Source: Microcaldota archaeon
GTDB lineage: Archaea; Micrarchaeota; Micrarchaeia; Anstonellales; Anstonellaceae
DNA length: 12,920 nt
Direction: 5' to 3'
Assembly (NCBI GenBank): GCA_023248665.1
Contig: JAHFEC010000018.1
Span: 1-12,920 of the forward strand
The position numbers and the translations under genes were made by a program. Below, in pieces: positions 7,724 through 12,250 of this stretch. How positions within the stretch are numbered: position 1 is the first letter of the stretch; every line of letters starts with the position of its first letter. The notes beneath the pieces are model-generated. The model saw nothing but the letters and a program-made list of their open reading frames with translations, had not been told where the DNA came from and made no database searches.

Positions 7724-8844
7724 ATGGGAAAAGGAAAAACCGGGAGAAGAAATACTCGAAGGGCCCGAAGGCCGCCGCCCGAAAATCGGAATCGGCGAAG
7801 GGCGCCGCCCGGAACCGGGACCGCCGCATGGCTGGCAGCAGGGCGGGCAGATGCCGGCGCGCACTGCCATAGATGCGGCCAAGAGTCATGCATCACCAAT
7901 TGGGCCGGGATGGGACTGTGCCGGCCCCATTTCGAGGAGGAATTCGCAAAGAAGGTGAGCACCAGCGTGCGCGAGTTCTCCATGATCCGCCCGGCGAGCA
8001 CGTGGTGGTGGCCCTCTCCGGCGGCAAGGACAGCATCACGCTGTTGCACATGCTCGCCCGCTTGAAGAAAAGGCTGCCGATGCGCCTGAGCGCGCTTCTG
8101 GTGGACGAGGGCATCGGGGGCTACCGGCCGAAAACCGCGCAGGTCGCCAAGAAGGAATGCCGGAAGCTGGGCGTGAAACTGCATGTCATCTCGTTCGAGA
8201 AGGAATTCGGACGTCCGCTGGATAAGATGCTCGGGGCAAAGGCCACAAAAACCGGCACGGACCCGAAAGCCGGGAAGGGCGGCTCGGGCCGCACCGATAA
8301 ACGGCAGGGCGCCTGCACCTACTGCGGCGTGTTCCGCCGGCATCTGCTCAACGCCGGAGCCGCGCGCCTTGGGGCCGACAAGCTGGCCATGGGCCATAAT
8401 CTCGACGACGCGGCGCAGACCGTCTTGCTGAACATGTTCCGCAACGAGCCGGCGAGGCTGGCGCGCTTCTGGCCGGCGTCCCGGGCCGCCGGAGGAAAAA
8501 AGCGCTTTGTTCCGCGCATCATGCCGCTCATCCGATGCCATGAGAAGGAGATCGCCACGTGGGCCGTGCTCAACGGCATCCAAATCGAATTCATGTCCTG
8601 CCCGTATGCCGAGGAGGCGATGCGCCAGCAGGTGCGCCGCCTGCTCAACGAAATGGAAGAGAGATACCCCGGCACCAAGAGCCGGATGTTCAACGCGTTC
8701 ATCCACATGGGCCCGTGGCTGGCGCAGGGGGCGGCCGGCGAGGAGGAGGGGGGCTTGAGGGAGTGCGTAAAATGCGCCGAACCCTCGGCATCCGGGATGT
8801 GCGCGGCCTGCCGGCTTCTGGACGGGATAAGGAAAAAACGCTAA
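7724..8844 (+). CDS. tRNA 2-thiolation protein, TtuA/Ncs6 family, frameshifted as sequenced
   Basis: A PP-loop ATPase that activates a tRNA uridine and inserts sulfur (position 54 for TtuA, wobble 34 for Ncs6/CTU1). Joined across the shift it has: an N-terminal zinc motif (Cys codons 7865, 7874, 7919 and His 7928); the helix EEEFAKKVSTSVREFSMIRP; GEHVVVALSGGKDS with the PP-loop at 8017-8034; CTYCG (Cys 8314, 8323) and MSCPYAEEAMR (Cys 8599), the three Cys that bind the Fe-S cluster in TtuA; and a C-terminal CVKC...CAAC zinc motif (8764-8811). The zinc motif is in the frame of ATG 7724, but everything from GGC 7993 on is in the -1 frame, so a base appears to be missing at about 7991-7994. The repaired product would be about 373 aa. 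An Arg-rich lead of about 46 residues and a Gly/Lys-rich loop before CTYC are extra. TtuA and Ncs6 cannot be separated with certainty; the CxxC...CxxH finger leans to TtuA. Confidence 0.87.
7766..7820 (+). repeat. Imperfect 30-nt-period direct repeat in the N-terminal extension of the thiolase
   Basis: Positions 7766-7790 and 7796-7820 match at 20 of 25 bases with a period of 30 nt, i.e. 10 codons. In the zinc-finger frame this codes RRPPPENRNR followed by RRAPPGTGTA, a basic low-complexity stretch before the conserved domain. Confidence 0.5.
7991..7994 (+). other. Frameshift point in the tRNA thiolase gene
   Basis: Reading CGC CCG GCG gives RPA followed by nonsense (STWWWP). Stepping back one base gives RP-GEHVVVALSGGKDS, the exact family sequence. 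A missing C or G in CCCGG explains it. No X-XXY-YYZ slippery heptamer is present, which argues for an indel (assembly error or mutation) rather than programmed slippage. Confidence 0.8.
8275..8290 (+). repeat. Solitary copy of the 19-bp repeat core inside the thiolase gene
   Basis: AAGGGCGGCTCGGGCC here is identical over 16 nt (17 of 19 over the full unit) to the tandem repeat at 9833-9905. It encodes part of KGGSGR in a Gly/Lys-rich loop that looks like an insertion relative to ordinary TtuA/Ncs6 proteins, just before the CTYC motif. Confidence 0.6.
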
Positions 8845-8871
8845 ACAGACGGGCTCGCCCCTCGGGCAGGA

Positions 8872-9765
8872 TTATACGCTCTCGGGCTTGTCGTCGGCGA
8901 CATACACCTGGTTTTCTTTGAGGTTCTGATTGCGGCGGAACACCCGCGTCTTGGCTTCCTCCGCTTCCCGGGCCCGCCGGCGGACCTCGGAGTCGTCGCG
9001 GCGCCGCTTCCATTCCTTGTAGCCCAAGATGGCCACGAAATCCAGAAAGAGCAGGATCAATAATGGGAACACCACGATGAGCGCGAGTTGGCCGGTGTCC
9101 AATTCCTTGCTTTGGACGAAGATGGACTGGCGGGCGTAGATCTGCTCCATCCCGTCCACCTCCAGCCCCTGATCCGTGAGCGTGCCGGCGGAATAATTGA
9201 GGATGTCGCCGGGCATGACGATGGTGTAGTTGTAGCTCACGCCCAAGGCGCGCAGCTTGAGCACGTTGTCCTTGTCGGGATTGACGAGGCTGCGCTCCAG
9301 CGGCATGAAACCCACGTTAAAAGAGGTGAGATTGGGCATCGGGGGGCCGGGAAGGGCCGAGACATTGATCTCGTAGACTCGGTACGGGAACTCGTTGTAA
9401 CTGCTGAACGCGTATTCGGGCCCGGGCACCCGCTCCTGATCGATGAGCAGCCAGTCGCCGGAGCGGTGGCAGGTCGCGCCGGACTCGTACGAGCCGGCCG
9501 CGGCGCACTGCGCGTCGATGAAGCCGAGCCACCCGTCCGGGCGCTGGTCGTACGGGACGGGCGCGGAGGTCATGGTGTGGTTGAGCTTGGAAAGCGGACC
9601 GGCCAGCGGAATCTGCTCAAGCACGGTGGAGCGGCCGTTGGGATAGAACTGCTGGCGCACGTAGAAGTTGACGCATCCGAACGTCGAGAAGAAGAGCAGG
9701 GCGAGCAGGGATAGAACGAGAGCCAGTCGTCGGAGGCGCATACGGCTCGGTTCGCGCACAAACAT
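8872..9765 (-). CDS. Unrecognised bitopic membrane protein
   Basis: I do not recognise the family. From ATG 9765 it is 297 aa: a basic N-terminus (RMRLRR), a hydrophobic stretch at 14-30 ending FGC (C31, which may be a lipid-attachment Cys or part of an anchor), an external domain with five N-x-S/T sequons and a Cys pair (C87, C99), a second membrane helix at about 227-248 (LALIVVFPLLILLFLDFVAIL) and a very basic, probably coiled-coil tail (EWKRRRDD...RRRAREAEEAKTR) inside the cell. The layout resembles that of the exported transglutaminase-fold protein (exported, glycosylatable, C-terminal anchor), but there is no shared catalytic motif. The open frame reaches 9822, yet the TATA box at 9789-9797 lies in that extension, so a leaderless start at 9765 is preferred; ATG 9741 is an alternative. 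It is convergent with the thiolase gene, 27 nt apart. Confidence 0.75.
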   Translation of the reverse strand: MFVREPSRMRLRRLALVLSLLALLFFSTFGCVNFYVRQQFYPNGRSTVLEQIPLAGPLSKLNHTMTSAPVPYDQRPDGWLGFIDAQCAAAGSYESGATCHRSGDWLLIDQERVPGPEYAFSSYNEFPYRVYEINVSALPGPPMPNLTSFNVGFMPLERSLVNPDKDNVLKLRALGVSYNYTIVMPGDILNYSAGTLTDQGLEVDGMEQIYARQSIFVQSKELDTGQLALIVVFPLLILLFLDFVAILGYKEWKRRRDDSEVRRRAREAEEAKTRVFRRNQNLKENQVYVADDKPESV

Positions 9766-9788
9766 ACGGGGATGGAAAAGGATGGAAG

Positions 9789-9797
9789 GTATAAAAG
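9789..9797 (-). promoter_or_regulatory. TATA box for the membrane protein gene
   Basis: On the minus strand the sequence is CTTTTATAC. A start of transcription about 25 nt downstream falls at about 9767, next to ATG 9765, which would make the message leaderless. Confidence 0.55.
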
Positions 9798-9832
9798 AAT
9801 ATGGCGACGGCAATCGAAACAAGAAACAGGAA

Positions 9833-9905
9833 AGAAAGGGCGGCTCGGGCCAGAAAGGGCGGCTCGGGCCAGAAAGGGCGGCTCGGGCCAGAAAGGGCGG
9901 CTCGG
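9833..9905. repeat. 19-bp tandem repeat, about 3.8 copies
   Basis: The unit AGAAAGGGCGGCTCGGGCC occurs at 9833-9851, 9852-9870 and 9871-9889 without a single change, then 16 bases more at 9890-9905. The unit length is not a multiple of three, so the array is unlikely to be coding. Perfect identity suggests recent expansion. Confidence 0.95.
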
Positions 9906-9950
9906 CGCTTAAGGAAGCCGGAGAAGCCGGCGGTCACTCAAAGAAAACGC

Positions 9951-9970
9951 AAGGCCGCCCGGGCGGCCTT
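9951..9970. repeat. Perfect 20-bp palindrome
   Basis: AAGGCCGCCC is followed directly by its exact reverse complement GGGCGGCCTT, centred on CCCGGG. It lies about 25 nt upstream of the first candidate TATA box of the uL1 operon. It could be a dimeric regulator site or a hairpin; its GGGCGGC half is also the core of the nearby tandem repeat. Confidence 0.9.
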
Positions 9971-9992
9971 CGCGAAGCCTCGGAGGCGAATC

Positions 9993-10002
9993 TTTTTAAA
10001 TT
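9993..10002 (+). promoter_or_regulatory. Candidate distal TATA box of the uL1-uL10-P1 operon
   Basis: TTTTTAAATT would place a start of transcription near 10025 and a leader of about 70 nt. It competes with the closer box at 10044-10052. Confidence 0.35.
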
Positions 10003-10043
10003 CTTATCGGCATAGACAATTTAGAAAAATTGGCTTGTAATCA

Positions 10044-10052
10044 CATATAAGC
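10044..10052 (+). promoter_or_regulatory. Candidate proximal TATA box of the uL1-uL10-P1 operon
   Basis: CATATAAGC gives a predicted start near 10072 and a leader of about 23 nt, which would keep the weak AAGGGAT ribosome-binding sequence (10086-10092) before ATG 10096. Confidence 0.5.
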
Positions 10053-10095
10053 TGTTTTTCCCGTTTGACTGTTCATTAAGAACAGAAGGGATTTC

Positions 10096-10746
10096 ATGAA
10101 CAAACAAGACGTAGAAAAAGCATTAACCCAAGCGCTCGAAGGCAAGGGAAAACGCAAGTTCACCCAGTCCGTCGACGTGATTTTCAACTTCAAGGGCATC
10201 GACACCTCCAAGCCCGAGAACAGGCTGAACCTCGACGTCAGCCTGCCCAAAGGCCGGGGCAAGGACGTGCCCGTGGTCGTGTTCGGCGAACAGGCCGTGG
10301 CCCTTGAGGGCGGCAAGGCCGGCGCGAAGGTGGTGGACACCGCAGGCATCACCAAGATGGCGCAGGACAAGAAAGGCGTCAAGAAGCTGGCTAAAGAGGC
10401 CGAGTTCATCGCCGCGCCCAACATGATGATTCTGGTCGGCAAGAATCTGGGTCAGGCGCTGGGCGCGCATAACCGAATGCCCCGCCCGATCGTGGGCAAC
10501 GTGGCCGAAGCCGTCCGGATGGCCAAGAGCCGCGTGCGCCTCGCGAGCCGGGGCAAATACTTGCCCACTGTGCAGTGCGCCATCGGCATCGAGAGCATGA
10601 GCGTGCCGGATCTGGAAGAGAACTTCGAGGCCGTGCTCGAGAAAGTCAGGGGAAAAGTCGGCGAAGCCTGCATCGACAAGGTCTATGTCAAATTGAGCAT
10701 GGGCCCGGTGGTGAGAGTGGGCGGGCCGGCTACGAACAGCCAGTAG
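10096..10746 (+). CDS. rpl1: Large ribosomal subunit protein uL1 (L1, archaeal)
   Basis: A 216-aa protein, the usual archaeal length. It forms the mobile L1 stalk of the 50S subunit by binding 23S rRNA helices 76-78 and helps eject deacylated tRNA. Visible family features are FTQSVDVIFNFKGID followed by NRLNLDVSLPKG (domain I), ANPMM-type APNMMILVGKNLGQALG leading to NRMPRPI (domain II), and the closing VYVKLSMGPVVRVG strand returning to domain I. It is the first gene of a uL1-uL10-P1 cluster; the uL11 gene that often precedes it in archaea is not next to it. In Methanococcus, uL1 represses this operon by binding its own mRNA; I could not confirm a matching site here. Confidence 0.97.
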   Translation: MNKQDVEKALTQALEGKGKRKFTQSVDVIFNFKGIDTSKPENRLNLDVSLPKGRGKDVPVVVFGEQAVALEGGKAGAKVVDTAGITKMAQDKKGVKKLAKEAEFIAAPNMMILVGKNLGQALGAHNRMPRPIVGNVAEAVRMAKSRVRLASRGKYLPTVQCAIGIESMSVPDLEENFEAVLEKVRGKVGEACIDKVYVKLSMGPVVRVGGPATNSQ

Positions 10747-10756
10747 GCACGGGTTG

Positions 10757-11662
10757 ATGATTATGACCAAGATGAAAGGATCCAAACGGGCGCAGGCCAA
10801 GAAAATCCGGCCGGGAATCGTGCGAAAGCAGGCGCAGGCCCAGAAGATAACAGACGCCATCAAGGGCGCCAAGACGGTCGCGCTCATCGACGTGCGCGCC
10901 CTCCCGGACCGCCTCCTGCAGGCGGCGCGCAAGCAGTTGCGCGGCAAAGCCGTGTTCCTCATGGCCAAGAACACGGTGCTGCACCGCGCGCTCGAGTCGA
11001 GCAAGAAAGGCAAGGATCTCGCGGACCGGATCCGCGTGCCGTCCGTGCTCGTGCTCACCGACCTGACGGCTTACCAGCTGTTCAGGCATTTCAAGCTCAG
11101 CCGCGCCAAGGTGGCCGCCAAACCCGGCCAGATCGCGGACGTGGATATCGTGGTGAAGGAAGGCGAGACCGATTTGCCGCCCGGACCGGCCCTCTCGGAA
11201 CTGAAGGGCGCGGGCATCAACGCCCAGATCAAGGCGGGCAAGATCGTGGTCGCCAAGGATTCCGTGGTCGCCAAAGCGGGCGCCAAAATCCCGGATGCGG
11301 TCTGCAAAGCCTTGCAGAAACTCAATGTCCTGCCTTTTATGGCCGGCCTGACCATGGTGGCGGCCGAAGAGGAAGGAAGACTGTTCGAGGCCCAGATACT
11401 CGACATCGACGAGGAGGTGCTCAAAACCGACCTCGGGCTGTCGCTCGGCCTCGCTTACAGCATGTCCATCCATTGCGCTTACCCGACCGGAGATAACAGG
11501 GTTCAACTGCTGTCCAGTGCGCTGGCCCAAGCCCGCGCGCTGGCATCGGAAAGCGGTGCGTACTCCCCCGCCCATATGGAGTCGCTTCTCGCATCGGCTG
11601 TCCGTCTGCAGAGTGCCCTCGAGGGCAAGGCCGGGGCAAGCGCAGCAGAGAAGAGTTCATAG
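10757..11662 (+). CDS. rplP0: Large ribosomal subunit protein uL10 (P0, archaeal)
   Basis: About 301 aa, the base of the ribosomal P-stalk: it binds 23S rRNA and carries the P1 dimers that recruit translation GTPases. Seen here are the N-terminal RNA-binding domain with LMAKNTVLHRALE, the archaeal/eukaryotic insertion domain with LPPGPALSELKGAGI and IKAGKIVVAKDSVV, and the return segment LNVLPFMAGLTMVAA. After that come helices for P1 binding (HMESLLASAVRLQSALEG). The C-terminus ends in AGASAAEKSS and lacks the acidic stretch plus GALFG-type tail of many archaeal P0 proteins. Starts at 10754 (TTG), 10757 (ATG) and 10763 (ATG) are all possible; 10757 sits 10 nt after the uL1 stop. No strong Shine-Dalgarno site. 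Confidence 0.95.
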   Translation: MIMTKMKGSKRAQAKKIRPGIVRKQAQAQKITDAIKGAKTVALIDVRALPDRLLQAARKQLRGKAVFLMAKNTVLHRALESSKKGKDLADRIRVPSVLVLTDLTAYQLFRHFKLSRAKVAAKPGQIADVDIVVKEGETDLPPGPALSELKGAGINAQIKAGKIVVAKDSVVAKAGAKIPDAVCKALQKLNVLPFMAGLTMVAAEEEGRLFEAQILDIDEEVLKTDLGLSLGLAYSMSIHCAYPTGDNRVQLLSSALAQARALASESGAYSPAHMESLLASAVRLQSALEGKAGASAAEKSS

Positions 11663-11692
11663 AAAACAGATGTAAGAAAATTGATGTTAAAA

Positions 11693-11700
11693 GAGGAGGT
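11693..11700 (+). promoter_or_regulatory. Strong Shine-Dalgarno site of the P1 gene
   Basis: GAGGAGGT lies 6 nt before ATG 11707 and is the best match to the 16S 3' end among the starts in this window. Strong initiation fits the need for several P1 copies per ribosome. An out-of-frame ATG-AGA-TGA mini-frame (11702-11710) overlaps the true start. Confidence 0.8.
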
Positions 11701-11706
11701 AATGAG

Positions 11707-12012
11707 ATGAAAATTGACCCATATTTGCACGCGGCTCTGCTCCTTCACGGCGCAGGCAAGGAAATTTCCGAATCCGGCATTCTTGCGGTGGTTAAATCCG
11801 CAGGCGTAGAGGCGGATTCGGCCCGCGCCAAGGTGCTCGCCGAAGCGCTCAAGGGCGTGAACTTCGAGGACGTGCTCAAGGCGGCATCGGCCCCGGTGGC
11901 GGTTGCGGCGGCGCCGGTTGCGGCGGCAGAAGCCAAGAAGGAAGAGAAGAAGGAGGACGAGGGCAAGAAAGAGGAGGCGGCGGCCGAGGGCTTGGCTTCC
12001 TTGTTCGGATAA
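11707..12012 (+). CDS. rpl12: Ribosomal stalk protein P1/L12 (archaeal)
   Basis: A 101-aa acidic stalk protein that dimerises on uL10 and contacts elongation factors. The N-terminal helical dimerisation domain (MKIDPYLHAALLLHGAGKEI..., to about residue 60) is followed by an Ala/Pro/Val-rich hinge, a Lys/Glu-rich run and the C-terminal EGLASLFG tail, the factor-binding end. Length and order are typical of archaea and clearly unlike bacterial L7/L12. It is the last gene of the cluster, 44 nt after uL10, with its own strong Shine-Dalgarno site. Confidence 0.96.
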   Translation: MKIDPYLHAALLLHGAGKEISESGILAVVKSAGVEADSARAKVLAEALKGVNFEDVLKAASAPVAVAAAPVAAAEAKKEEKKEDEGKKEEAAAEGLASLFG

Positions 12013-12018
12013 ATGTAT

Positions 12019-12132
12019 AGTGCCCCCGCAATGCGCAGTCGGTCGTTGCCGACTTGCACGGTCGGCTACTGCCGGCCTATCGGCAAATCTGCTGCCGACC
12101 GACAACACGGTTGTCGGTCTTGCGGGGCCACT
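12019..12132 (+). ncRNA. Candidate structured RNA or folded element with a cloverleaf-like layout
   Basis: Directly after the P1 stop, a closing stem pairs 12019-12031 with 12120-12132 (12 of 13 bases). Inside it three hairpins follow with no spacer. Hairpin A: 12037-12042 with 12049-12054, extended by 12032-12034 with 12056-12058. Hairpin B: 12059-12066 with 12094-12101, 8 bp perfect, with an inner hairpin 12070-12074/12081-12085. Hairpin C: 12097-12105 with 12111-12119, 9 bp perfect, loop CACGG, competing with B for five bases. It does not match tRNA, 5S rRNA or any RNA I know. Whether it is a stable RNA, a 3'-UTR element or a DNA element is open. Confidence 0.5.
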
Positions 12133-12134
12133 GA

Positions 12135-12194
12135 ATAGGCAACCACGACGAACGACACATGCGCGAGAGTCGCAAAACTTTCGTGGTTGCCTAT
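12135..12194 (+). terminator. Long-stem hairpin and T-rich tract behind the ribosomal operon
   Basis: 12135-12148 and 12181-12194 are perfect 14-bp inverted repeats (ATAGGCAACCACGA and its complement) around a 32-nt loop that has a small inner stem (12160-12163/12171-12174). A T-rich run (about 12208-12222) follows, as expected for an archaeal terminator on the plus strand. The hairpin may also serve the convergent gene ending at 12251. Confidence 0.6.
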
Positions 12195-12250
12195 AGTCCG
12201 AACAACCTTTTTCTTTTATTTTCCATTAATTCTTCTTATTCTCGAATTTT

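Larger units (their letters stand above)
9766..10095. other. 330-nt divergent intergenic region
   Basis: The region lies between the leftward membrane protein gene and the rightward ribosomal cluster. It holds the leftward TATA box (9789-9797), a 19-bp tandem repeat (9833-9905), a perfect palindrome (9951-9970), a smaller inverted repeat GCCTCGGAGGC just after it, and two AT-rich candidate promoters for the ribosomal operon. A very basic reading frame at 9801-10040 crosses the repeats but is not supported as a gene. Confidence 0.6.

Noticed and set aside
7985..8000. Programmed -1 ribosomal frameshift in the thiolase
   Set aside because: CGCCCGG is not a slippery heptamer, and no clear pseudoknot or stem follows at the usual distance; a one-base indel is the simpler explanation.
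7693..8706. Minus-strand open frame of 337 codons across the thiolase gene
   Set aside because: The plus strand carries all catalytic and zinc motifs of TtuA/Ncs6; the minus frame has no motif and no promoter.
8845..8871. Terminator between the convergent thiolase and membrane protein genes
   Set aside because: Only very short GC stems (GCCC/GGGC with a 3-nt loop) and no T-rich run are visible; not enough to call.
9833..9905. The 19-bp array as a CRISPR
   Set aside because: The units are directly adjacent with no spacers and no cas genes are present.
9801..10040. Small very basic plus-strand protein of 79 aa across the 19-bp repeats
   Set aside because: The repeat unit is not a multiple of three, there is no ribosome-binding site, and the only nearby TATA box is too close to its ATG. 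Its last part overlaps the promoter of the uL1 operon.
10123..11575. Minus-strand open frames of 311 and 281 codons across uL1 and uL10
   Set aside because: They are shadows of two clear ribosomal protein genes, rich in His, Leu and Arg without domain features.
12019..12132. The cloverleaf-like element as a tRNA or 5S rRNA
   Set aside because: There is no T-loop GTTCRANNC motif, no acceptor/anticodon geometry of a tRNA, and no match to conserved 5S loops; the closing stem is too long for a tRNA.
12019..12194. Integron attC site or IS200/IS605 end
   Set aside because: No core-site GTTRRRY layout, no integrase or transposase in the window, and no subterminal hairpin pair of the usual form.
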